Shown here one piece after another: positions 57,141 to 64,000 of a stretch of 64,000 nucleotides of DNA. The stretch covers positions 1 to 64,000 of the forward strand of contig JBBQLG010000011.1 in NCBI GenBank assembly GCA_038327655.1. The letters run 5' to 3'. Positions within the stretch are counted from its first letter, which is position 1. Every line of letters begins with the position of its first letter. This DNA is from JBBQLG01 sp038327655 (GTDB lineage Bacteria > Bacteroidota > Bacteroidia > Cytophagales > Spirosomataceae). A program made the translations under genes and the position numbers. The notes under the pieces are model-generated. The model did not search any database. It had not been told where the DNA came from and saw nothing but the letters and a program-made list of their open reading frames with translations.

Positions 57141-58199
57141 ATGACGAACGACTATAAAAAAGGCCGGGGAGCGCAGTTCAACACCCATAACCGGTTTCAG
57201 GCGCGGCAACTGGAACCCGATGCACCCCTACCCCCCGACGATGATTTCCCCGAACCGGCCGTAAAAACGCAGTATTTCACCGAGTTCCCGAAGCAGATTA
57301 TCAGCCGCACCAACAGCCCGGATGTGCATAACGCCACGTCCATCAATCCATATCAGGGCTGCGAACACGGATGTATTTACTGCTACGCCCGGCCGTCGCA
57401 CGAGTATTGGGGCTTTTCGGCGGGGCTGGATTTCGAGAGCCGGATTATGGTCAAGAAGAACGCGCCCGCTTTGCTGGAAAAACAGTTTATGGCGAAATCA
57501 TACAAACCCGACGTCATTCACCTCTCCGGCAACACCGACTGCTACCAGCCCGCCGAACGCGAATTTCAGCTTACCCGGCAACTGCTCGACCTTTGTCTGC
57601 GCTACCGGCATCCGGTGGACATTATTACCAAAAACGCCCTGATTCTCCGCGATGTCGATTTACTGAGTCAGATGGCCGCGCTGAACCTCGTGAACGTTTA
57701 CATTACGCTGACGACCTTAAACGAGCCGCTGCGCCTGGCGATGGAACCACGTACGGTAACGGCGGCCCGGCGTCTGCACGTCATGCGGCAACTCACCGAT
57801 GCGGGTATTCCGGTTGGGGTGATGACCTCGCCCATTATCCCAAGCCTGAACGACCACGAAATTCCGACACTGATCGAAGCCGCAGCCGACCACGGTGCCC
57901 GTTGGGCGGGTTATACGGTGGTGCGGCTCAATGGTTCGCTCGAACCGCTGTTCGACGACTGGCTGCGGGCTAACTTCCCCGACCGCGCCGACCGGGTAAT
58001 GAACCAGATTCGGGCGTGTCATAGCGGAAAAGCGGGCGATTCGCGGTTCGGCACCCGGATGTCGGGCGAGGGGCCGTTTGCCGATCAGATTCGGATGTTG
58101 CACCGCGTAGCCAGCCAAAAGTTCATGGCGGGTCGTTCGCTGCCCGCGCTGGATGTAAGCCAGTTTCGCCGACAGGGGCAGTTGGGGCTGTTCGTCTGA
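57141..58199 (+). CDS. PA0069-type radical SAM protein
   Basis: 352 residues. The radical SAM cluster is CEHGCIYCYARPSHEYWG (C-x3-C-x2-C). N-terminal KGRGAQFNTHNRF and a following FESRIMVKKNAPALLEKQ are diagnostic of this group, related to spore photoproduct lyase-like proteins. Later motifs LSGNTDCYQPAE and PIIPSLNDHEIP bind SAM. The substrate is unknown. It has no signal, so it is cytoplasmic. Confidence 0.9.
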   Translation: MTNDYKKGRGAQFNTHNRFQARQLEPDAPLPPDDDFPEPAVKTQYFTEFPKQIISRTNSPDVHNATSINPYQGCEHGCIYCYARPSHEYWGFSAGLDFESRIMVKKNAPALLEKQFMAKSYKPDVIHLSGNTDCYQPAEREFQLTRQLLDLCLRYRHPVDIITKNALILRDVDLLSQMAALNLVNVYITLTTLNEPLRLAMEPRTVTAARRLHVMRQLTDAGIPVGVMTSPIIPSLNDHEIPTLIEAAADHGARWAGYTVVRLNGSLEPLFDDWLRANFPDRADRVMNQIRACHSGKAGDSRFGTRMSGEGPFADQIRMLHRVASQKFMAGRSLPALDVSQFRRQGQLGLFV

Positions 58200-58212
58200 G
58201 CGAAGGAATTTG

Positions 58213-58743
58213 TTAATCCGTAAATTCCTGCACCCGGACTTTCAGGCGGGGCGTTTCGCCGTCGGGCACAATCAGGATCAAATCGCTGGATACCGTTTCG
58301 CCGTTGCGCAGCCAGTAACCGGCTTGCACCTGAATCGTATTGGTCACCGTTTTTCCGTCGGCTGTCTTGGCGGAGGTCGTGTAGGGCACATAAAACGGCT
58401 TCGCCCGGATAGTACCGTTTTTTGCGGTCAGGCGGGCACCCGTCGCGTTGAGGCAATCGAACTGAGCCAGCAAATCAGTATTCTGCTGACCAAACAGGGT
58501 TTGTTTCGGAAAAAAGAGTTTGGTGCAGCCGCTCTTGTTGGTGGCGTAAATAGTCACTTCGTAGCGGCTGAAGGTGCCCTTATTTCCCACGTCTTTCCGG
58601 CTTTCATTTCGGACAGTAAACCCATATTCGATGGCGTTCAGCGCGGCTGGCTGGTTTTCGGCAATATCGTAGGCGGTCTGGGCGTAGGCAAAAGCATTGA
58701 CAAACAGGAGAGTAAAAAGCAATAACGTGGTAGAAATCTTCAT
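58213..58743 (-). CDS. Secreted protein of unknown function
   Basis: 176 residues. The signal peptide ends AFAYAQ. The rest is rich in beta strands (YGFTVRNESRKDVGNKGTFSRYEVTIYATNKSG, VTNTIQVQAGYWLRNGETVSSDLILIVPDGETP) and looks like a small periplasmic or extracellular beta-sandwich protein. I do not recognise a named family. It is convergent with the radical SAM gene. A -7 element (TATTTTTG, 58780-58773) precedes the start. Confidence 0.7.
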   Translation of the reverse strand: MKISTTLLLFTLLFVNAFAYAQTAYDIAENQPAALNAIEYGFTVRNESRKDVGNKGTFSRYEVTIYATNKSGCTKLFFPKQTLFGQQNTDLLAQFDCLNATGARLTAKNGTIRAKPFYVPYTTSAKTADGKTVTNTIQVQAGYWLRNGETVSSDLILIVPDGETPRLKVRVQEFTD

Positions 58744-58772
58744 AGAGAAAAGTGTTACGGGTGGGAAAGTCT

Positions 58773-58780
58773 CAAAAATA
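58773..58780 (-). promoter_or_regulatory. Putative -7 element of the unknown secreted protein gene
   Basis: The minus strand reads TATTTTTG (TAnnTTTG), 29 nt before the start codon. Confidence 0.45.
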
Positions 58781-58892
58781 ATCGGTGGTCCCTATTATTA
58801 CCATTAGTATTGTGTAAACGGTATCCTCTCCTGCTTCATACGGGCAAAAAACCCATTTATTGACGAACTTGCCCCCTCTATTTCACCCGTCT

Positions 58893-59669
58893 ATGCTTGA
58901 TACTGCACTTCACCAAACGGCTCCGTTATACCGTACGCCCGCTTTATTTGCCCAATTCAGCGAACTAACAGCCGCCGAAAGTACCCGGCATGGTGGCATC
59001 AGTCCGGCTCCCTATCATAGCCTGAACCTCGGCTACAATACCGACGACCTGCCGACGAACACCATCGAAAATCGTCATCTTTTTTTCACCGCGCTGGGTA
59101 TCAGCCCAGACAATGTAGCCTCCTCGCATCAGTGTCATGGTACCAACATCCTGACCGCCACGCAGCCCGGCCGCTTTGATGGCTACGACGCCCTGATTAT
59201 CAACCAGCCGGGGTTGTTTGTGGCCGTCAGCATTGCCGATTGCGTACCGATTCTGGTGTTTGACCGCGTCCGGCGGGTGGTGGCGGCTATCCACGCGGGC
59301 TGGCGCGGCACGGCGGGCGGCATCGTGAGCAAAACGCTCCAGACCATGCAGGATCAGTTTGGTACGCAGCCGGTCGACTGCATCGGCTACGTCGGTACCT
59401 GTATTGACGAAACATCATTCGAGGTCGGCCCCGACGTGGCGGATGCGTTTGCCAGTGAGTTCGTCAGGGCAAGCGAACGGCCGGGCAAGTTTCTGGTTGA
59501 TCTGAAAAGGGCCAATGCCCGTCAGCTCACCAATTTCGGCATGTCGGCGGCACAGATCGAAGTTTCTCCGTATTCGACCGTCCTGAACAACAACGATTAT
59601 TTTTCGCACCGGGCCGAACGGGGAACCACCGGCCGGATGCTGGCCATAATTGGTCTTAAATTCAACTAA
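58893..59669 (+). CDS. pgeF: Multicopper-oxidase-like laccase domain protein (peptidoglycan editing factor type)
   Basis: 258 residues from the ATG at 58893 (MLDTALHQTAPLYR); an in-frame TTG at 58860 would add 11. Family motifs: STRHGGISPAPYHSLNLGYNTDD, SHQCHGTNIL, SIADCVPILVFD, AAIHAGWRGTAGGI and GTCIDETSFEVG, with the metal-binding His/Cys set visible. PgeF/YlmD-type proteins act as a purine nucleoside or muropeptide-precursor editing enzyme. It is followed at 8 nt by a small gene. Confidence 0.92.
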   Translation: MLDTALHQTAPLYRTPALFAQFSELTAAESTRHGGISPAPYHSLNLGYNTDDLPTNTIENRHLFFTALGISPDNVASSHQCHGTNILTATQPGRFDGYDALIINQPGLFVAVSIADCVPILVFDRVRRVVAAIHAGWRGTAGGIVSKTLQTMQDQFGTQPVDCIGYVGTCIDETSFEVGPDVADAFASEFVRASERPGKFLVDLKRANARQLTNFGMSAAQIEVSPYSTVLNNNDYFSHRAERGTTGRMLAIIGLKFN

Positions 59670-59677
59670 ACACCCCG

Positions 59678-60064
59678 ATGAACTCCTCCCGCGATGAAGC
59701 CCTGACGGCCATGCGCCCGCCGATCAGCACTGAAGAAACGACCGTAACCACGGCTGAGCAGTTTCAGAATAAAACACTGCGTCCGGTGCTGAAACTCCAG
59801 AATGAGTTGCTGTTGGCCATTTTTCACGATTATTTAACGAAGCGAAAAAACACCTTCGCGCAGACGGCCCCAAACGATCAGCTTTCCTACATCGACCACG
59901 CCGTTCGGCAGGATCAAAAGTTTAAAAATCTGGTCGTGGGGGTAGCATTGGGGCATTTTACAATAGATGAGTGGAACGCTTTCCGGCAGGACGAAGCCGA
60001 ATTAACCCGTCGGCTGGTGACCATGCTCATTCAGCGGTTGCAGCAACAACTGGTGGGCCGCTGA
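59678..60064 (+). CDS. Small conserved Bacteroidota protein
   Basis: 128 residues, all-helical by appearance: TAEQFQNKTLRPVLKLQNELLLAIFHDYLTKRK, LSYIDHAVRQDQKFKNLVVGVALGHFT, ELTRRLVTMLIQRLQQQLV. Related proteins occur widely in Bacteroidota without a known function. It starts 8 nt after pgeF, so it is co-transcribed. Confidence 0.65.
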   Translation: MNSSRDEALTAMRPPISTEETTVTTAEQFQNKTLRPVLKLQNELLLAIFHDYLTKRKNTFAQTAPNDQLSYIDHAVRQDQKFKNLVVGVALGHFTIDEWNAFRQDEAELTRRLVTMLIQRLQQQLVGR

Positions 60065-60145
60065 GTAGAATCGCTCAAACAATGCCCGTTGAGTGCTGTT
60101 CTGTCTTTAGTTTTCTCAATTCACAACAATTACTCTCAACACGTT

Positions 60146-60388
60146 ATGGGCTTTCTAATCTCTATTCTCGTCGGTGCCATCGCCGGTTTCCTGGCTGATC
60201 TGGTTTTCAAACGATTCTCATTTTCTACCATCATGCAAATCCTGCTGGGCATTGTCGGCGGGTTTGTGGGTGGCTTAATTTTTGGTCGCCCAACGGGTTT
60301 ACTTGACCAGATTCTGACCGCATTTGTCGGGGCAGTGATTGTGCTCGGTGTAGCCGGTCTGATTAAGGGTAGCCAGAAAACGGTATAG
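60146..60388 (+). CDS. GlsB/YeaQ/YmgE-family small membrane protein (second copy)
   Basis: 80 residues from the ATG at 60146 (MGFLISILVGAIAGFLAD). Three hydrophobic segments with ILLGIVGGFVGGLIFGRP and VGAVIVLGVAGLI match the family and the copy at 21206. The longer frame from 60089 is not used. Confidence 0.88.
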   Translation: MGFLISILVGAIAGFLADLVFKRFSFSTIMQILLGIVGGFVGGLIFGRPTGLLDQILTAFVGAVIVLGVAGLIKGSQKTV

Positions 60389-60423
60389 ACCGCATCGGCG
60401 GCCCGGCACGATTATAAACGATT

Positions 60424-60486
60424 AAAGGGCTTAAAACTGGTTTTGCTTTCTGGTCAATCAGAAGCAAAATCAGTTTTAAGCCCTTT
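60424..60486. terminator. Long bidirectional hairpin between the GlsB-like gene and the acyl-CoA dehydrogenase gene
   Basis: Arms AAAGGGCTTAAAACTG (60424-60439) and CAGTTTTAAGCCCTTT (60471-60486) are perfect. Between them, TTTTGCTT and AAGCAAAA extend the stem with small mismatches to give about 27 bp. Two convergent genes end on either side. Confidence 0.8.
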
Positions 60487-60577
60487 CCCTTTACGTAACC
60501 GATTCAGATAAGCGGTGGAATATAGAGAGACCAGACGGAATCCGGTTTAATCCCCTCAATCCGTTGAAAATCGCGGT

Positions 60578-61717
60578 CTACTTTAATATCTGCCGCGAGA
60601 TAACCAGCTTCTGGATTTCGCTCGTGCCTTCGCCGATTGTACAGAGTTTGGCATCGCGGTAAAACTTCTCTACCGGAAAATCTTTTGTATAACCGTAGCC
60701 GCCGTATACCTGAATGGCTTCGTTGGCCACTTTAACGGCTGTCTCTGAGGCAAACAGCTTTGCCATTGCTGACTCTTTTGTCACCGGTTTACCGTCGTCT
60801 TTCAGGTCAGCCGCGTTGTACACCAGCAGTTTAGCGGCTTCAATATCGGTGGCTAAGTCTGCTAATTTAAAGGCGATACCCTGAAAATTGCAGATCGGCT
60901 GGCCAAACTGCTGCCGCTCCTGCGAATACGCCAAAGCCGCTTCGTAGGCACCCATTGCGATGCCGAGACTCAGGGCAGCAATCGAAATACGGCCCCCGTC
61001 GAGTATTTTCAGCGACTGCACAAAGCCACCACCCACTTCACCCAACCGCTGACTATCGGCAATGCGGCAATCCTGGAAAATCAGCTCGGTGGTTTCTGAG
61101 GCACGCATTCCGAGTTTATCCTCTTTGCGGCCCGCCGAAAAACCGGGCGTATTGCGCTCAATGATAAACGCCGTGGCATTGCGGGAGGTATTGGGTTCGC
61201 CGGTGCGGGCAATCACCACCGCTACATGACCGCTTTTGCCGTGCGTGATAAAGTTTTTGGCTCCGTTCAAGACCCAATCCTCCCCATCGCGTACGGCCGT
61301 CGTACGCATGTTACCCGCGTCGGAGCCGGTGTTGGGTTCGGTCAGGCCCCACGCGCCGATGTGTTCGCCGGTAGCTAACCGGGGCAGGTACGTTTGTTTT
61401 TGTTCTTCATTGCCAAACATCAGGATGTGGTTTGTGCAAAGCGAATTGTGCGCAGCCATCGATAAACCAACCGACCCATCTACTTTGGACAGTTCGACAA
61501 TAGCGGCCACGTATTCGCGGTAGCCAAGACCAGAACCGCCGTATTGGGTAGGCACGAGCATGCCCATCAGGCCCAGTTCGCCCATGTGCCGGAAAGTATC
61601 CAGCGGAAAAAACTGCGTTTCATCCCATTCGCGGACAAATGGCTTGAGGTATCGGGCACTGAAATCACGCACCATTTGCGCAATTAATTCTTGATTTGTT
61701 TCAATTTCGGCAATCAT
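60578..61717 (-). CDS. Acyl-CoA dehydrogenase
   Basis: 379 residues. The FAD-binding motif is WGLTEPNTGSDAGNM, with NGAKNFITHG and the C-terminal YGGYGYTKDFPVEKFYRDAKLCTIGEGTSEIQ, whose Glu in EGTSEIQ is the catalytic base. The length and sequence are typical of short/medium-chain or isovaleryl/2-methyl-type dehydrogenases. It feeds electrons from fatty or branched acyl-CoA oxidation to ETF. Monocistronic. Confidence 0.95.
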   Translation of the reverse strand: MIAEIETNQELIAQMVRDFSARYLKPFVREWDETQFFPLDTFRHMGELGLMGMLVPTQYGGSGLGYREYVAAIVELSKVDGSVGLSMAAHNSLCTNHILMFGNEEQKQTYLPRLATGEHIGAWGLTEPNTGSDAGNMRTTAVRDGEDWVLNGAKNFITHGKSGHVAVVIARTGEPNTSRNATAFIIERNTPGFSAGRKEDKLGMRASETTELIFQDCRIADSQRLGEVGGGFVQSLKILDGGRISIAALSLGIAMGAYEAALAYSQERQQFGQPICNFQGIAFKLADLATDIEAAKLLVYNAADLKDDGKPVTKESAMAKLFASETAVKVANEAIQVYGGYGYTKDFPVEKFYRDAKLCTIGEGTSEIQKLVISRQILK

Positions 61718-61874
61718 GCAGTACTTGGTTTATCGGGGTTATGATGAAGTGTTCACCAACCAATATACTTATTACAACGACAGGTTGTACGCCCTTGTTA
61801 TCAACCGTAAGCGGAACAAATACCAGGCCACAACCACTTAGGCGTTTTTTAGACTTACCTTATCGAAAAATTGG

Positions 61875-61882
61875 TATTTTTG
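61875..61882 (+). promoter_or_regulatory. Putative -7 element of ugd
   Basis: TATTTTTG (TAnnTTTG), about 70 nt before the ugd start codon. Confidence 0.45.
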
Positions 61883-61949
61883 TCGCAACGGGGCAATATT
61901 AAAATTGCGGCCGACCAACCATTTTGTTTCTCATCCGAAAATCGTCTGT

Positions 61950-63260
61950 ATGAAATTAGCTGTCGTAGGTACCGGCTATGTAGGGCTTGTTACGGGCACT
62001 TGCTTCGCCGAAACCGGCAACCAGGTCACGTGCGTAGACATCGACGTCCGTAAAGTCGAAAAACTCAATAACGGTATAATGCCAATTTACGAACCGGGCC
62101 TGGACGTTCTTTTCAACCGAAACGTGGAAGAAGGCCGCCTGAAGTTCACCACCGATCTGGCCGAAGGCATCAAGGGAGCCGAAGTAATTTTTCTGGCCCT
62201 GCCCACCCCGCCGGGCGAAGACGGATCGGCCGACCTCAAATACATCCTCAAAGTAGCCGACGACCTTGGCCCCCTTCTGGAGCAGTACGCAGTCATCATC
62301 GACAAAAGTACCGTACCCGTTGGCACCGCCGAGAAGGTACACGCCCGCATCGTGGCTAACGCCAAAATTGATTTCGACGTGGTATCCAACCCCGAATTTC
62401 TGCGCGAAGGCGTTGCCGTCGAAGACTTCATGAAACCCGACCGCGTGGTGATCGGCACCAAGTCTGACCGCGCGAAGGGTGTGCTCAATAAACTCTACGC
62501 ACCATTGGTTCGGCAGGGCAACCCGATCATCTTCATGGATGAACGTTCCGCCGAGATGACCAAATACGCGGCCAATGCGTTCTTGGCGACCAAGATTACG
62601 TTCATGAACGAAATCGCCAACCTGTGCGAGAAAGTCGGTGCGAACGTCGACGACATCCGGCGCGGCATCGGTACCGACAGCCGCATTGGCAAGCGGTTTT
62701 TGTTTGCAGGCATCGGCTACGGCGGCAGTTGTTTCCCAAAAGACGTGCAGGCCCTGGCCCGGACGGCGCAGGATTACGACTACGATTTTAAGGTACTGGC
62801 GTCAGTAATGGAGGTAAACAACCTGCAAAAAACCAGGCTGATGCCGCTTGTTAACAAGTATTTTGGTGGCGATCTGAAAGGGAAAACCATTGCGGTCTGG
62901 GGACTGGCGTTCAAGCCCTACACCGACGATATCCGGGAAGCTCCCGCACTGGACAACATCCGCGAGTTATTGGCGGCTGGCGCTAAAATCACGGCCTACG
63001 ACCCCGAAGCGATGGAAAACGTCCGCAATGTGCTGGGCAATTCGATCACTTACGCGCACACGTCCTACGCAGCATTAGACGATGCCGACGCACTGGTTAT
63101 CATGACGGAATGGCCGCTGTTTCGTACGCCCGATTTCGATAAGATGAACCTGCTGCTCAAAAATAAAGTCATTTTCGATGGCCGAAACCTCTACGAACTC
63201 GATCAGATGCGCGAACTGGGCTATACGTATTACAGCATTGGCCGCGAAGCCGTCAACTAA
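61950..63260 (+). CDS. ugd: UDP-glucose 6-dehydrogenase
   Basis: 436 residues from the ATG at 61950 (MKLAVVGTGYVGLVTG). The Rossmann motif is GTGYVGLVTG. The catalytic Cys261 is in GYGGSCFPKD. Other family features are DKSTVPVGTA, SNPEFLREG and the C-terminal domain starting KGKTIAVWGLAFKPYTDDIREAPA. It oxidises UDP-glucose to UDP-glucuronate, the substrate of the next gene product, 12 nt downstream. Together they feed UDP-xylose/glucuronate into surface polysaccharide synthesis. Confidence 0.97.
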   Translation: MKLAVVGTGYVGLVTGTCFAETGNQVTCVDIDVRKVEKLNNGIMPIYEPGLDVLFNRNVEEGRLKFTTDLAEGIKGAEVIFLALPTPPGEDGSADLKYILKVADDLGPLLEQYAVIIDKSTVPVGTAEKVHARIVANAKIDFDVVSNPEFLREGVAVEDFMKPDRVVIGTKSDRAKGVLNKLYAPLVRQGNPIIFMDERSAEMTKYAANAFLATKITFMNEIANLCEKVGANVDDIRRGIGTDSRIGKRFLFAGIGYGGSCFPKDVQALARTAQDYDYDFKVLASVMEVNNLQKTRLMPLVNKYFGGDLKGKTIAVWGLAFKPYTDDIREAPALDNIRELLAAGAKITAYDPEAMENVRNVLGNSITYAHTSYAALDDADALVIMTEWPLFRTPDFDKMNLLLKNKVIFDGRNLYELDQMRELGYTYYSIGREAVN

Positions 63261-63272
63261 CTGCCAACTCTT

Positions 63273-64000
63273 ATGAAACGTGTACTCATTACCGGAGCCG
63301 CGGGCTTTCTGGGGTCTCACCTCTGCGACCGGTTTATCAGCGAAGGTTACAATGTGGTCGGGATGGATAACCTCATCACCGGCGACGTTCGCAACATCGA
63401 ACACCTGTTCAAACTGCCGAACTTCGAGTTTTACCACCACGACGTCTCTAAGTTTATCCATGTGCCGGGCGAACTGGACTACATTCTGCACTTTGCCTCA
63501 CCGGCCAGCCCGATTGATTACCTCAAAATCCCGATTCAGACGCTGAAAGTGGGATCGCTGGGCATTCACAACTGCCTCGGTCTGGCGCGGGTAAAACAGG
63601 CGCGGGTGCTCATTGCCAGCACCTCCGAAGTGTATGGCGACCCAAACGTTCACCCCCAAAATGAGGATTACTGGGGCAACGTGAACCCGGTAGGGCCACG
63701 GGGCGTGTACGACGAAGCCAAACGGTTTCAGGAAGCCATGACGATGGCGTATCATACCTACCACGGACTGGAAACGCGCATTGTGCGTATTTTCAATACC
63801 TACGGCCCCCGGATGCGGCTGAACGATGGCCGGGTATTGCCCGCCTTCATCGGACAGGCACTACGGGGCGAAGACCTCACCGTCTTCGGCGATGGTAGTC
63901 AGACGCGGTCGTTCTGTTACGTGGATGATTTAGTCGAGGGAATTTACCGGTTGCTGCTGAGCGATTATGCGTACCCGGTAAACGTGGGCAACCCGGCGGA
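63273..64000 (+). CDS. UDP-glucuronate decarboxylase (UDP-xylose synthase), 3' end outside window
   Basis: The ATG at 63273 opens a frame that runs to the window end (242 residues seen). It is an extended SDR: the NAD motif TGAAGFLGSHL, VVGMDNLITG, STSEVYGDP (Ser/Thr of the active site), the YxxxK pair in GVYDEAKRFQE, and RIFNTYGPRMRLNDGRV. The NLITG and FHV-type segments place it with UDP-glucuronate decarboxylases. It follows ugd in an operon. Confidence 0.93.
   Translation, partial: MKRVLITGAAGFLGSHLCDRFISEGYNVVGMDNLITGDVRNIEHLFKLPNFEFYHHDVSKFIHVPGELDYILHFASPASPIDYLKIPIQTLKVGSLGIHNCLGLARVKQARVLIASTSEVYGDPNVHPQNEDYWGNVNPVGPRGVYDEAKRFQEAMTMAYHTYHGLETRIVRIFNTYGPRMRLNDGRVLPAFIGQALRGEDLTVFGDGSQTRSFCYVDDLVEGIYRLLLSDYAYPVNVGNPA

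Overview
The window looks like chromosome from a Cytophagales bacterium of the Bacteroidota, most like Spirosoma or a close relative. This is inferred from protein families and signals, not from a database search. The evidence is: proteins with C-terminal type IX secretion (T9SS) sorting domains; promoters of the Bacteroidota TAnnTTTG type (clearest ahead of the tRNA genes and katG); few Shine-Dalgarno-like sites; many secreted glycoside-active proteins; and families typical of this order (DUF6580, DUF5683, DUF1080, UMF1 transporters, YyaL/DUF255). Gene density is high. I see no prophage, insertion sequence, CRISPR array or rRNA.

Layout. 1-4158: the end of a T9SS protein, a DUF421 membrane protein, then the late cobalamin genes cobT-cobS-cobC followed by a DUF6580 membrane protein. 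4257-9235 (minus): a signalling operon of two histidine kinases with nearly identical catalytic cores, a stand-alone receiver and a receiver-adenylate cyclase. It faces an HD-domain gene, beyond which lies a badly decayed quinone oxidoreductase pseudogene. 11007-18038: a multidomain GH26 mannanase, a GMC oxidoreductase with its subunit-3 partner, and a beta-helix lipoprotein. 18308-27080: mixed housekeeping and stress genes (GtrA, alpha/beta hydrolase, TMEM175-like channel, an iodotyrosine-deiodinase-like flavoprotein, a GlsB-like protein, DUF5683, DUF1080, a LuxR-type regulator, an S9 peptidase). 27081-32314: katG, a histidine phosphatase, tRNA-Val(GAC), a UMF1 transporter and a small lipoprotein.

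32434-44247 is rich in secreted carbohydrate functions: a T9SS protein, a YyaL-type thioredoxin-fold protein, then a likely operon of TIM-barrel epimerase, LamG/DUF1349-like protein, GH2 glycosidase, esterase, GMC subunit 3 and GMC oxidoreductase, with a second TIM-barrel protein after it. Together with the DUF1080 gene and the second GMC pair, this suggests periplasmic cleavage of glycosides by oxidation to 3-keto sugars. 44284-44806 holds a YoeB-type toxin broken by a stop and frameshift beside an intact antitoxin.

44852-51414: ruvC facing a cell-envelope cluster (flippase-like protein, two glycosyltransferases, polysaccharide deacetylase), then TatD and type I asparaginase. Two tRNA-Ser genes follow. 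51916-56798: a regulatory unit of a PepSY-like repeat protein converging on an OmpR-type two-component operon; both promoter regions carry CTTAAG-type direct repeats. 57141-64000: radical SAM protein, pgeF, a second GlsB-like protein, acyl-CoA dehydrogenase, ugd, and a UDP-glucuronate decarboxylase gene that runs off the end.

Dispersed palindromes are a notable non-coding feature. Three share conserved ends but have different, co-varying middle segments, and two others overlap the stop codons of neighbouring genes.
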